Source of the DNA: an uncultured bacterium
Lineage (GTDB): Bacteria > Bacillota > Clostridia > Lachnospirales > Lachnospiraceae
NCBI GenBank assembly: GCA_947177425.1
Contig: CAMWUN010000001.1
Location: forward strand, 62,001 to 126,000
Length of the DNA: 64,000 nt
Direction: 5' to 3'
Both the position numbers and the translations under genes were made by a program. Positions 17,319 to 27,012 of this stretch are shown one piece after another. Below the pieces are notes generated by a model. It was given only the letters and a program-made list of their open reading frames with translations, did no database searches and had not been told where the DNA came from. Numbering within the stretch: position 1 is the first letter of the stretch; every line of letters starts with the position of its first letter.

Positions 17319-19193
17319 TTATTCTTTATAATGATAGGTGGGTACAATCTCCTTAATCATCGGCCTGATATCGTTGCTCTCGTTTTTGGATGCTTCTTTC
17401 AGTTTCTTAAGCTGTCCAAAAAATTCCATTTCTTCTATATCTATAGGTTTCCCTATATATATCAGTTTATTTGCCGTTTCCGTCATCCCCTCTTCCTCCA
17501 TGAGGAGTTCCTCATAGAGTTTTTCCCCGGGGCGCAGTCCGGTAAATTCAATTTTAATGTCCTCGTCCACCCGGTACCCTGAAAGCCGGATTAAATTTTT
17601 GGCCAAATCCAGAATTTTCACGGGCTTTCCCATATCCAGCACAAAAATTTCCCCGCCCTTTGCATAAGCCCCTGCCTGCAGTACCAGGGACACAGCCTCC
17701 GGGATAGTCATAAAGTACCGGATAATATCAGGGTGTGTAACCGTCACGGGACCGCCCGCCATAATCTGCTTTTTAAACAGGGGGATGACACTGCCGTTGC
17801 TCCCCAGCACATTTCCAAAACGGACTGCCACAAATTCCGTGTCGTAGTGTTTATTAAAGGTCTGGATAATCATTTCGCAGATACGCTTGCTTGCCCCCAT
17901 AATGTTGGTAGGGTTCACCGCCTTGTCCGTGGAAATCATGACAAACCGCTTTACATCGTTCATGGCTGCCGCCTGAACCGTTTTCCATGTGCCGAACACA
18001 TTATTCTTCACCGCCTCGTTAGGGCTGCCTTCCATAAGGGGCACATGCTTGTGGGCCGCTGCATGATAAACAATATCCGGCCTGTAATGTTCAAAAATCC
18101 AGTTCATGCGATTCGTGTTACGCACAGAAGCAATCAGCACCACCAGTGAAAGTTCCGGGTACTTTGCCGCAAGCTCCTGCTGGATATCATAAACACTGTT
18201 CTCGTAAATATCCAAAATAATAAGCTGGGCCGGCTTATGGCAGGCTATCTGGCGGCAAAGTTCGCTTCCGATGGAGCCTCCGCCTCCTGTCACCAGCACC
18301 TTCTGTCCCTTCACATATCCTAAAATGGAGTCTAAATCCACCTCAATGGGATCCCTTCCCAGCAGGTCTTCCACTTCCACATCCCGGAGTTTGCTGACAC
18401 TGACTTCCCCGTTCACAAGCTGGTACATGCCGGGCAATGACCGGAGTTTACAGCTTGTCTCTTTACAAATATCCAGAATTTCGGAAATTTCCGCCCGGGA
18501 AGCGGAAGGCATGGCAACAATAATTTCATCAATTCCAAAGATATCCGCGCACTCAATAATCCGGTCCCTGCCGCCCACCACTTTAATACCCTGGATAAAC
18601 CTTCCCCACTTGCCGGAGTCATCGTCAATGATGCACCGGATTACCATGGTGGAAAAATTGCTGTTGACAATTTCCTTGATAATCAGGTTTGCCGCCTCCC
18701 CCGCGCCTATAACCATTACCGAAATACTATTGTTCTTATTCTGCTGCTTATGCTTTAAACTGCGGAAGAACCTGTAGGAAAAGCGGCTCACAAAGATAAA
18801 GCTGATCAGCAGAAAAACATAGAGGAAATAATAGCTGCTTGGCACAGCCTGCTGTCCCCCTTCCCTGAAGAACTGAATCCCCAGACTGTAGCAGACCGCC
18901 GAGACAATACTGGACATAACCAGATTCTGGAGTTCCGTCTCTCCGGCAAAGGCCCACAAACTGTGATACATCTTAAATACATACAGCACTGCCAGCGTAA
19001 TCAATATGTTAATAATAAGAAATCGGTTAATAGGTTCTATAAAATATTCCGGTATTTCCGATATGTCAAAACTGTAACGCATGAGAAGGGCCAGATAACT
19101 GGCCCCTATCACGCTGATAATATCATAGATAACCAGACAGGTTTTTCTGTAAAACAATTTTACATCAAAAGGATTTTTCTTTTTTTCCTTCAT
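17319..19193 (-). CDS. Membrane UDP-N-acetylglucosamine 4,6-dehydratase (PglF/CapD-like)
   Basis: 624 residues. Four hydrophobic segments lie in the first 150 residues, followed by an N-terminal Rossmann-like domain (MVIGAGEAANLIIKEI) and a C-terminal SDR domain with VTGGGGSIGSELCRQI and the altered active site STDKAVNPTNIMGASK, the standard layout of PglF/WbpM/CapD. It removes water from UDP-GlcNAc to give the 4-keto-6-deoxy sugar. It is transcribed just before the aminotransferase. PseB, which also inverts C5, is a short soluble enzyme of about 330 residues, so this gene is not a good PseB candidate. Confidence 0.93.
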   Translation of the reverse strand: MKEKKKNPFDVKLFYRKTCLVIYDIISVIGASYLALLMRYSFDISEIPEYFIEPINRFLIINILITLAVLYVFKMYHSLWAFAGETELQNLVMSSIVSAVCYSLGIQFFREGGQQAVPSSYYFLYVFLLISFIFVSRFSYRFFRSLKHKQQNKNNSISVMVIGAGEAANLIIKEIVNSNFSTMVIRCIIDDDSGKWGRFIQGIKVVGGRDRIIECADIFGIDEIIVAMPSASRAEISEILDICKETSCKLRSLPGMYQLVNGEVSVSKLRDVEVEDLLGRDPIEVDLDSILGYVKGQKVLVTGGGGSIGSELCRQIACHKPAQLIILDIYENSVYDIQQELAAKYPELSLVVLIASVRNTNRMNWIFEHYRPDIVYHAAAHKHVPLMEGSPNEAVKNNVFGTWKTVQAAAMNDVKRFVMISTDKAVNPTNIMGASKRICEMIIQTFNKHYDTEFVAVRFGNVLGSNGSVIPLFKKQIMAGGPVTVTHPDIIRYFMTIPEAVSLVLQAGAYAKGGEIFVLDMGKPVKILDLAKNLIRLSGYRVDEDIKIEFTGLRPGEKLYEELLMEEEGMTETANKLIYIGKPIDIEEMEFFGQLKKLKEASKNESNDIRPMIKEIVPTYHYKE

Positions 19194-19196
19194 GAC

Positions 19197-21698
19197 CTAA
19201 CCCTCATCTTTAAACAGAAGCGGTGTAATCACCAGCATCAGTACAAATCCGCAGGGATTGCTCAAATGAAAGATCCATTCTACCATTCCCGCAACAGCAA
19301 CGGCCACTGTCACCACTGCCGGCAGTGCCGCATAAGTTATTCTTCCCTTTTTTCCATGATAATAAAGACAGGATATTACAAAAGTTACAATTCCTACCAG
19401 TACAAATACGATTCCTACCAAAATTCCATGGTCATAAGCTACCTGCAGATAAATGTTGTGGGCATGGGTGGCAATCTCACCGTTTTGAAGGAGCGCACCC
19501 ATCTCCGTGTGTCCTGTCATATTAAGCTGTTCTATATAAGATTTAAAAATATCAATACGCCCGTTAGTATAATCCTTTTCTTCCACAGCCTCCGCAGGCA
19601 CCCCTTCCGGCGCATAGTCCGCCGATGCCACCAGAAGTAAACCCTCACTGACTGTGCTGGTCATTTCCACGTCCTGTCTTTCAAGTCTGGCTGTCCTGTT
19701 GCTGTGGGTCTTCTGGTACTCGGCGATTTCCCCGTAAATATCAAAAGTCCCTTCAGGTATTCCGAAAATCTTCTCTGCAAACACGTCGATAAAACGCCCC
19801 ACCCGCATAAAGTTCTTAGAGTCAAGATGCCTTCCACGCATTACGTCTTCGGGGCAGTACATGGAATATTCTATCTCGTAAAGAAAAGGCTCGCTTACCA
19901 GTATGGGCACATTTCTCTGAACGCTGAATGTCACCGGAAGACAGACTAAGACAGACAGAACCAGCATCCCGAAATTTGTTCCAAAACACGTAATTTTCTT
20001 TTTGCCTTTCCCCTCACTTGTTAAAACCACCGCAAACAATATAGCCGCTGCCACCGCAAAAAATGCCGTTCTTGACATAGTGAAAAGCATATAGGAGGAA
20101 ACAACGCCGAAAAGCAGCAGTTCCTTCCAGCAGTCTTTCAGCTTTCGGCTTTTTGTAAGTTTGTACAACAAAATAACCGCTGCCGCGCACTCTACCATGG
20201 TCAGGTATCCGGCCGTTATTGTGACTGTATGGAATATATGCGTGTACCTTGCATTCCGGTAGGTGACATAAGGGCGGTGAAGCAGGCAGTATCCCGTAGC
20301 ATAGGCAAACTGCAAAATAATACCCCTTGCAATGTTCACCAGTATCCGCTCCTTATGTCCCCACATTCCATAATTTAGATAAAATAAGGTAAACGCCGCC
20401 GCCATTGCCACACCCCACCAGCGTCCGTTCCTGAAAAAAATAATCAAAGCAAAAAACAGTGCAATCAGCCCGGCGTAAAACCATGAGGGCCCTGCCAGTT
20501 TTTTCCTGCATAAACCAATCAGTGTCCGTATGACTATCAGCCCAAGCAAAAGGGCAATCCACACTGTATATTTTAAAACCTGCACTGCAAGCTCGTCCAT
20601 CTCCGGAGTTAAATGGGTCTGGTAATAATGATAGCCGTAAATCCCCACCACCGCCAGATAAACAAGATTATACAGATTCACAATTTCTTTCCATTTAAAC
20701 ATGGCAATAACCGCCAGGGCAAACCAGAGCATTTCCTTCCGCTCCGCCACCGAATGGTGAATGTCATACAGACCGCTCATATACTCACAGCACCCTGCGA
20801 TTGCCCCTGCAATGGCCACAGACTGGCACAAATCCCCAAAATGGCTTTTTAAATATTCCAGGGTAAAGACTGCCTGCTGGCCGTCCCTGTTATGATTGAT
20901 TCCGTAAAAAAGAATCCCCGCAAGCAAAAGGATGCTGACTGCATACACTGTATTGTCCAGAAAATAACTGCCAAAGGCGCCCATGAAAACCGCTCCAAGG
21001 CAGATGGCCGTCCCTGCTGCCACGACGGGATTCATCACTGCTTTGAAGACCTTCTCCACTGTGATCAGAGTGTCCTCTTTCCTCTTATACCAGTTACGTA
21101 CCGCAAAAATACCCAGAACTGCCGCCCCCAGAATCAGAAGACCAAATACCAGCACCCTGGTTTTTCTCAATGGCATACTGTAGTGGTAGCCTGCCGTAAG
21201 CGTTGTTCCCGCCATCTCGGAGTCCGCGTAATACATGGTTCCCAGATAAGGCATCTCTTCCCCTGAAAACATTTCATAACCTGCAGAAATCTCCGATTTA
21301 TTCCCCTGTAAAATCACATAATACATTTTTCCCACTTCCATATCCACATCAATGGACGCGCTCTGGAAGCCAGGCAGGTTCTCATAATCAATGACAACCT
21401 TCTCCTCGCAGATCATCTGCCACTGTTCGTCTAAAATCCGCAGGAAAAAGCTTTCCCCCACGCAGTTTTCCCCCAGATACACCGAAATCGTATCCATGTG
21501 GTCATACTGGGCCGTTATCGACTGCAATACCGTCTTTTCCTCATTAATCACCTCTGTCATCGTCCCCGCAGACGGAGAAACCTCCACCAGAACCTGCTCC
21601 TGCCATATCCGCAAAGGCCACAGGGATGCCAGAAGGCATACCGCCGCTATCATGATTACTGCCTGTATCGCTTTACTTTTATATACAATCTTCTTCAT
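19197..21698 (-). CDS. O-antigen ligase/polymerase family membrane protein
   Basis: 833 residues with about twelve or more membrane segments and a long extracytoplasmic part near the N-terminus (about 35-170, beta-rich). Near the C-terminus is THAHNIYLQVAYDHGI, the His-Asn motif of the WaaL/Wzy_C family. This family joins or polymerises undecaprenyl-linked repeat units outside the membrane. In this operon, together with a flippase and a PglC-like initiator, it is the best candidate for the polymerase or for the ligase to a surface acceptor; sequence alone does not separate these. The gene is 3 bp from the 4,6-dehydratase start. Confidence 0.85.
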   Translation of the reverse strand: MKKIVYKSKAIQAVIMIAAVCLLASLWPLRIWQEQVLVEVSPSAGTMTEVINEEKTVLQSITAQYDHMDTISVYLGENCVGESFFLRILDEQWQMICEEKVVIDYENLPGFQSASIDVDMEVGKMYYVILQGNKSEISAGYEMFSGEEMPYLGTMYYADSEMAGTTLTAGYHYSMPLRKTRVLVFGLLILGAAVLGIFAVRNWYKRKEDTLITVEKVFKAVMNPVVAAGTAICLGAVFMGAFGSYFLDNTVYAVSILLLAGILFYGINHNRDGQQAVFTLEYLKSHFGDLCQSVAIAGAIAGCCEYMSGLYDIHHSVAERKEMLWFALAVIAMFKWKEIVNLYNLVYLAVVGIYGYHYYQTHLTPEMDELAVQVLKYTVWIALLLGLIVIRTLIGLCRKKLAGPSWFYAGLIALFFALIIFFRNGRWWGVAMAAAFTLFYLNYGMWGHKERILVNIARGIILQFAYATGYCLLHRPYVTYRNARYTHIFHTVTITAGYLTMVECAAAVILLYKLTKSRKLKDCWKELLLFGVVSSYMLFTMSRTAFFAVAAAILFAVVLTSEGKGKKKITCFGTNFGMLVLSVLVCLPVTFSVQRNVPILVSEPFLYEIEYSMYCPEDVMRGRHLDSKNFMRVGRFIDVFAEKIFGIPEGTFDIYGEIAEYQKTHSNRTARLERQDVEMTSTVSEGLLLVASADYAPEGVPAEAVEEKDYTNGRIDIFKSYIEQLNMTGHTEMGALLQNGEIATHAHNIYLQVAYDHGILVGIVFVLVGIVTFVISCLYYHGKKGRITYAALPAVVTVAVAVAGMVEWIFHLSNPCGFVLMLVITPLLFKDEG

Positions 21699-21758
21699 CT
21701 TCCTACCTGTCCTGATTCATACAACCTTTTATGCACTGGTAGTATATCACAGTTACCT

Positions 21759-23624
21759 TTAATTATCAAATTTAACATAATTTTCCTGTATCTCCCAGAC
21801 AAGAAGCGGCGCCATAGCCCACAAGAACACCACATAGCGCACCAGATAAGTAGGGCCCAGAATAACGGTCAGCCACACCAGCAGCGGCAAAAGGAATGGC
21901 AGTGCTTTCCTGCCTTTCCCCTGATAGCACAGAAATCCCATGCCAAAAGCCATCACCCAGAACAAAAACCCGGGGGAAAACAGCATGGAAACTACTGGCA
22001 GTTTCTGCTGGAAAATTTCCAGCGACATTTTCCGGTAAAGTTCATCCAGCCATGGAATTTTGCTCTCCCTTCTTCCCGGCTCCTCCACCTCATAGCCAAA
22101 GTAGGAACTGTCCTCATAAGTATAAGTAAACACTGAGTTGCCCCGGTAAACGTCAATAACCGTATCGGGATACCAGAAGCCATAAGAAGTCATAAACCAT
22201 GCATTCAGATAAGTAAAAGGATGTTCCATCCCCCACTTAAACCATAATTTCAGAAAGCTTGCTTTATCTGTACGGAATGCTTCATTATTAAAGTGAATCT
22301 TTACACCGTCGGAAACCTTGGGCGTATACCTTTCCAGCGCTTCCTCAGACAGATATCTGTATAAAACCTCTTTATCTTCCGCTGCAAGCCCGTCTTTACC
22401 ATCCGCATACACCCTGGCCATCTGGCTGATTGGCACTGTAAGCATTTCCTGGTTTTCCGAATCGTCCGCCCCGAACCCAAAAGTAAGCGCGCTATTAACT
22501 GCAGCGTACAGAATTGCAATGATACCAAAATAAACGACAGCCTGTAAAAAATACCTGCGCAGGCAAAATATCAGTATAACTGCAAAAACAAAAAAAGCAT
22601 AAACACCGTTATGACGCAGGAGCATCATCAATAAAGAAGCTGCCGCCAGAAGAAACCCAGAACCGCATCCTGGCCAGCCCCCACTATTTAATTTTTCTTC
22701 CGCCTGCCCCTTACGCGCTTTCCAGATTTGGGGCAGAAACTTTTCCGGCTCTGCGCACAAATCCTGTAAAAGCAGAACCATAATAAGCAGCATCCCCGTA
22801 AAAAGCCCATCCTTGGCAGAACAAAGCGAGAACATTACAAGCACAGGGCACAGCCCGAAATACAGTGTAAGACAGATACGCCCCGCCTTCCCAAGTCCTC
22901 TTTCTTTTAGCTTTTCCACACACCATGCAAATATAAATGACATTACTGTCATTTGAAAGAAGGTATAACATGCAATCCCCAGATTATAAGAGCCGGTAAG
23001 CTTATATACAAGCTGGATAATCCCCCCCAAAAGAAGTACGTGCAAAAGAGGATGGTGGGTAGAGAAATTCCGGGTAACGACCTGCATGTATTCGTCCTGG
23101 GCATCATATACGAAAAATCCCGGATAAACGGCCAGGAACACAGGCAGATAGCAGAGCAGAATTATGCCTGCCCTTATGAAAAGGCTTTTCCCGGAAACTT
23201 CCTGGCGCTTCCTTTCTTCCTCTACAGGTTTCCTGCATCCCCATGCCCCCAGAACGTCCCAGAAAAAACGCACCACAATGGTAAAAATCCCCGCCAGCGC
23301 CGCTATTGCCGCCCACATCCTAATCTCTTTAAAAGGAACGCTTCCCCTGACATCCAGCTTTGCGCCAAAGACCATGCACAGGGAAAACAGCAGGCCAAAG
23401 CATCCCGGCAGGAACCACCTTTTCTTATTTCCATAAAATCCGGTTTCCAGAATTCTTTTCATCAGCCAGAACAAAAAAAGGAATACAAAAACAGAAACTG
23501 CGCTATTTGTGTACCCCAGATAATCCCCTTCTATATGAAGCATAAAAGGCAGCCCACATGTGCCGGCAAAGGCCAATGCCGCTGCTGCTGCCATATTTTT
23601 ATTTCTCATGATTTTCTTCCACAT
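21759..23624 (-). CDS. Polytopic membrane protein (DUF6020-like, GT-C candidate)
   Basis: 621 residues with about twelve hydrophobic segments. The loop YPGFFVYDAQDEYMQV after an early membrane helix, followed by STHHPLLH, places acidic residues and histidines outside the membrane, as in GT-C glycosyltransferases that use lipid-phosphate sugars. It resembles a family of Lachnospiraceae membrane proteins annotated as DUF6020. The overlap of 26 bp with the GT2 gene downstream suggests a working pair: GT2 makes undecaprenyl-phosphate sugar and this protein transfers it. That pairing is inferred. Confidence 0.7.
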   Translation of the reverse strand: MWKKIMRNKNMAAAAALAFAGTCGLPFMLHIEGDYLGYTNSAVSVFVFLFLFWLMKRILETGFYGNKKRWFLPGCFGLLFSLCMVFGAKLDVRGSVPFKEIRMWAAIAALAGIFTIVVRFFWDVLGAWGCRKPVEEERKRQEVSGKSLFIRAGIILLCYLPVFLAVYPGFFVYDAQDEYMQVVTRNFSTHHPLLHVLLLGGIIQLVYKLTGSYNLGIACYTFFQMTVMSFIFAWCVEKLKERGLGKAGRICLTLYFGLCPVLVMFSLCSAKDGLFTGMLLIMVLLLQDLCAEPEKFLPQIWKARKGQAEEKLNSGGWPGCGSGFLLAAASLLMMLLRHNGVYAFFVFAVILIFCLRRYFLQAVVYFGIIAILYAAVNSALTFGFGADDSENQEMLTVPISQMARVYADGKDGLAAEDKEVLYRYLSEEALERYTPKVSDGVKIHFNNEAFRTDKASFLKLWFKWGMEHPFTYLNAWFMTSYGFWYPDTVIDVYRGNSVFTYTYEDSSYFGYEVEEPGRRESKIPWLDELYRKMSLEIFQQKLPVVSMLFSPGFLFWVMAFGMGFLCYQGKGRKALPFLLPLLVWLTVILGPTYLVRYVVFLWAMAPLLVWEIQENYVKFDN

Positions 23625-24558
23625 TCTTTCCGGTCATTTCCCGTATCACATACTGGGGCGAATTGTTCATGGAAATATACATCCTGCCCATATACTCGCC
23701 TACCAGCCCCATCATCAGCATCAGCATGCCCCCCATAAACACAAGCACTGACATAAGTGCGCTGAATCCTGTCACCAAACCCGGCGGATTGATAAATATT
23801 TTCTTGATAATCGTATAAATTCCATAGGCAAATCCCACAAAAGCGCAGGCCGCCCCCGTCGCAGTCGCCACCCGCAGGGGTTTCACACTAAAAGCTGTAA
23901 AGCCGTTAAACCACAAATTTAAAAGTTTGCCCAAAGTATAGCCGGAGACACCTGCCTGCCTGTCCCTGTGTTCTACCTCCACATTGATAATATTTCTGGT
24001 AGTGCGCAGAACCAGACCAATCACATAAGGGTAGGCATACTGGTAACGTATCATCTCCTCCACCACAAACCGTCTTGCGGCAAAATAACTGGAAACATAT
24101 AGTTCCTTCGGCTTTCCAAGCATGGCTCTGGTCATCAGTTCATTGACATGGCTTCCCCAGTTGCGGAAACTGGAATGGTGCTTATGGGCATACCTGGCGT
24201 AAACCACATCTGCGCCCTGCTCTATACCCCTTATCAGCTTGTCCGCCTCGTCAGCAGGCGTCTGTCCGTCATCGTCCAGACAGATAATGATGTCCCCTTT
24301 CACATAGTGGAATCCCGCCATCAGCGCGCTGTGCTGCCCGAAATTCTTTGCCAGATCAATTCCTGTTATCCGTTCATCTTCCCTGCAAAGCTCTTTAATC
24401 GTATCAAAGGTTCCGTCTGGTGAACTGTCGTTGACCAGCACAGCCTCATATTCATAATCCTGCATTTTCTCCATGGTTTCCCGGATTTCCCTTATGACCC
24501 CGGGCAGCGTCGCCTGGGAGCGGTAACAGGGAATCACAAAACTGATTAATTTTTTCAC
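23599..24558 (-). CDS. GT2 polyprenyl-phosphate glycosyltransferase (DPM1/ArnC-like)
   Basis: 319 residues. The N-terminal GT-A domain has SFVIPCYRSQ, NDSSPDGT and the metal-binding LDDDGQ at 94-99, and two membrane helices lie near the C-terminus (about 220-245 and 255-285). This domain order is typical of enzymes that load a hexose onto undecaprenyl phosphate. It overlaps the membrane protein gene at 21759 by 26 bp and the GNAT gene by 4 bp. The product could feed any of the three GT-C-like proteins in this operon. Confidence 0.88.
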   Translation of the reverse strand: MKKLISFVIPCYRSQATLPGVIREIRETMEKMQDYEYEAVLVNDSSPDGTFDTIKELCREDERITGIDLAKNFGQHSALMAGFHYVKGDIIICLDDDGQTPADEADKLIRGIEQGADVVYARYAHKHHSSFRNWGSHVNELMTRAMLGKPKELYVSSYFAARRFVVEEMIRYQYAYPYVIGLVLRTTRNIINVEVEHRDRQAGVSGYTLGKLLNLWFNGFTAFSVKPLRVATATGAACAFVGFAYGIYTIIKKIFINPPGLVTGFSALMSVLVFMGGMLMLMMGLVGEYMGRMYISMNNSPQYVIREMTGKNVEENHEK

Positions 24559-25142
24559 CTAAATGCCTCCTGCCCGTTTTCCCCATTCACCTGCTTCGGG
24601 GAATTCCGGTTAATCACTGCCATATAAATGATATCCTTGTAGCGTCCTTCCAACAGAACTTCGTCCTTCAGGTAAGCTTCCTGTACAAATCCCGCCTTTT
24701 CATAACTCCCCAGCGCCTGTCTGTTTTCCGCAAGAACCCGAAGCATCAGTTTATGAAGCCCGGCCTGGTCAAAGGCATAAGCAATCATCAGCCGTGCCGC
24801 CTGGGTACCGTAACCTTTTCCCAGCGCCTGCTCCTTACCTATGAAAATGCCATACTCCGCCTTATTATGATTCCTGTCGATATCCCGCAGATAAACACTG
24901 CCTACGGGTTCATCCCCTTCTCTGGTACAAATGATGAACTGGACAGCCTTCCCGGTGTCAATCATGGTCTTGATCCAGTTCTCATGCCCCTGTCTGGTAA
25001 AAGGCTCCTGGTAAATAAAATTGCGCCGGACAAACTCCGTATTGCGCCATTTTATAATATTGTCGGTATCTGAATATTCCATAGGGCGCAGATAAATATC
25101 CTGCCCTTCCATCACAAATGCTTTTTCCCTGACTGCTTCCAT
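24555..25142 (-). CDS. GNAT N-acetyltransferase (RimJ/RimL type)
   Basis: About 195 residues from the ATG at 25142, with an AGAGGA site 6 nt upstream; an upstream TTG at 25175 overlaps the previous gene. LRPMEYSDTDNIIKWRN is the start of a RimJ/RimL-like GNAT domain, and EQALGKGYGTQAARLMIAYAF is the acetyl-CoA binding motif A. The gene is two positions downstream of wecE, so N-acetylation of dTDP-4-amino-4,6-dideoxygalactose (a WecD-type step) is the first choice. It also resembles PseH, which is missing from the pse genes, or could replace PglD. Sequence cannot decide. Confidence 0.8.
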   Translation of the reverse strand: MEAVREKAFVMEGQDIYLRPMEYSDTDNIIKWRNTEFVRRNFIYQEPFTRQGHENWIKTMIDTGKAVQFIICTREGDEPVGSVYLRDIDRNHNKAEYGIFIGKEQALGKGYGTQAARLMIAYAFDQAGLHKLMLRVLAENRQALGSYEKAGFVQEAYLKDEVLLEGRYKDIIYMAVINRNSPKQVNGENGQEAFR

Positions 25143-25152
25143 CGTTGATCCT

Positions 25153-27012
25153 CTATTCTTCGCCTGCCGTCTCAACCGCGGCCCCGGCTATGGCCTCCAC
25201 CCGGTAAATCTCAAAAACGCCTGCCGCCGTATCCGCCAGCGACACCTTCACAGGGGTTTTGTGGTCCTCATAATATTCTGTCAGCCACTGCATATCCTCT
25301 GTATTTTTCCGTACAAAAAAAACATTTTCCTTATCCTTCAATGCCTGCTCCATATTTTCTATGCCAAAGACCGCAAGCTTCTTCCTCTGAAGCGGACTTT
25401 TACAGGCCCATCCCCCCATGATATCATAATTGTCCAGGGAATTGTCCACATCCGCAAACATTTTTTCAGAGTAAGGAATGGAATCATGGGCAACGGACGA
25501 ATACACGTCAATAAAATAAAAATTGCCTGCATTTTTCTCCGACGAAAGCTTGTCATACAGTTCCCTGTACAGCCCATTTACCGCCTCCCTCTCCTTCTGC
25601 CTGGCAGAAACCATATTTATGCCTGCAGGCAATATACTTAAAGCCAGCAGTCCAAATCCTGCCGCCAGTGCCAGTGCGCATATTTTCTTTATCCTGCCAT
25701 GGCATATTTTCTGCCAGTGGTCCAAAATCATTGCACCCAGAATACAGAATTCCATCAGATACAGGGAATGGGTAATCCTTTCCGGCGCCCTGTCCCTCAT
25801 TAAGATAAACATCCACAGCAGAGTCCGCACCAGAAAAAGGAAAGCCAGTTTCCACAAGATGCCCAGTATATTCTTTAAATACGCATTCCTTCCCTCTTCC
25901 TGCGCCCTGCTGCCGGCGTATTTCCTGGGAACAGCCAGCAAAAACACCGCTATATATCCCAGTATCACCGCGTAATTCCATGGATAATCACTGCCCACTG
26001 CCCCCGGCCCGTGTAAAAGCCGGTACAGATATGCCCGCAGCACTCTTGGAAGCTTCTCCATAAAAGGCTCCCCCGCGCTCTTATTCCTGCCTGCATATTC
26101 CGCGATTTCCCCTACCATAACCTGGTCAATTTCCTCGTCCATACCGAAATTATAGTTGTCCAGCAGAACTTTTTCCTTCTCCGACAATCCAATGCTCTCA
26201 TAAAATGCCTGATGCGTCTCATAATCAGGAGGCGACTGAAAATCATAAAGTTCCGTCCTGTTATTAAAAAATTCCATAAAAGTACGCCACTCTCCGGAAC
26301 CATAAGCAATTTCATGAACCGCCTGTCCTGCCAGAATTCCGGCCAGAATCAGGCCGATTACCGTCAGATACTTAAAGGCATGTTCTTTTGTAAAAATCTT
26401 CTCCTCACTTCCCCACTTAGCCGCCCCCGCCACGCAAATCATGGGCAGCACCAGAAGAAGCATTTCCGAACGTATCAGATAAGCCGCCGATACCAGCAAA
26501 ACTGCCGGAATATTTTTTCTGATGAATTTCCCGGGAGCCAGCGTAATGTCTGTGGTATAGAACAAAAAAGCCGCCCCCGCCCCCAAAAGGGTACAGGTCA
26601 CTGTGTACTGTGCAAAAACAAGATGCTCCAGAAACAGCCCCGTAAAAACCATTCCCTCTATCAGGACCGTCAAAAGCTTTCCCGGAAGAGTCACAGCAAA
26701 CCCAAGGCTCCTCTTTATAATAAAGAAAAAAATCCCATAATGGCAGACGCACAAAAACAGCCCGTACCACGGGACATTCCCCGCCGCCCTGTAAAACAGA
26801 CTGATAAACGCACTGATTGGCCAGAGCATCTGTATATTATGGCCTTCCGGCGTTCCTGTATATACCCCTGCCAGAATATCCTTCATCAGTACATCGTCAT
26901 TTAAGTCATAAAAATAATCAAACCTGAGCCCCGTAAAGATTCCCAGCGCTGCCAGCCCTATAAAGGCAATTATCCAGTTTTCATTTTTTTTAAGACGATT
27001 CACCAAATCCAT
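25153..27012 (-). CDS. Polytopic membrane protein of unknown family (GT-C-like layout)
   Basis: 619 residues. One helix (about 13-30) is followed by FDYFYDLNDDVLMKDILAG, an acidic loop expected outside the membrane, then about ten more helices and a soluble C-terminal domain of roughly 130 residues. Acidic residues after the first helix and a C-terminal extracytoplasmic domain are the usual GT-C layout, but I do not recognise the family. It overlaps wecE by 23 bp and is followed by the GNAT gene. Transfer of a lipid-linked sugar is a reasonable guess only. Confidence 0.6.
   Translation of the reverse strand: MDLVNRLKKNENWIIAFIGLAALGIFTGLRFDYFYDLNDDVLMKDILAGVYTGTPEGHNIQMLWPISAFISLFYRAAGNVPWYGLFLCVCHYGIFFFIIKRSLGFAVTLPGKLLTVLIEGMVFTGLFLEHLVFAQYTVTCTLLGAGAAFLFYTTDITLAPGKFIRKNIPAVLLVSAAYLIRSEMLLLVLPMICVAGAAKWGSEEKIFTKEHAFKYLTVIGLILAGILAGQAVHEIAYGSGEWRTFMEFFNNRTELYDFQSPPDYETHQAFYESIGLSEKEKVLLDNYNFGMDEEIDQVMVGEIAEYAGRNKSAGEPFMEKLPRVLRAYLYRLLHGPGAVGSDYPWNYAVILGYIAVFLLAVPRKYAGSRAQEEGRNAYLKNILGILWKLAFLFLVRTLLWMFILMRDRAPERITHSLYLMEFCILGAMILDHWQKICHGRIKKICALALAAGFGLLALSILPAGINMVSARQKEREAVNGLYRELYDKLSSEKNAGNFYFIDVYSSVAHDSIPYSEKMFADVDNSLDNYDIMGGWACKSPLQRKKLAVFGIENMEQALKDKENVFFVRKNTEDMQWLTEYYEDHKTPVKVSLADTAAGVFEIYRVEAIAGAAVETAGEE

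Noticed and set aside
17319-19193. This dehydratase as the missing PseB
   Set aside because: It has four N-terminal membrane segments and the two-domain PglF/CapD form; PseB is a short soluble enzyme.
22953-23738. A 261-codon plus-strand open frame
   Set aside because: It overlaps the DUF6020-like and GT2 genes in antisense and has no recognisable domain.
25553-25981. A 142-codon minus-strand open frame
   Set aside because: It is in another frame within the membrane protein gene at 25153, whose hydrophobic pattern is continuous.
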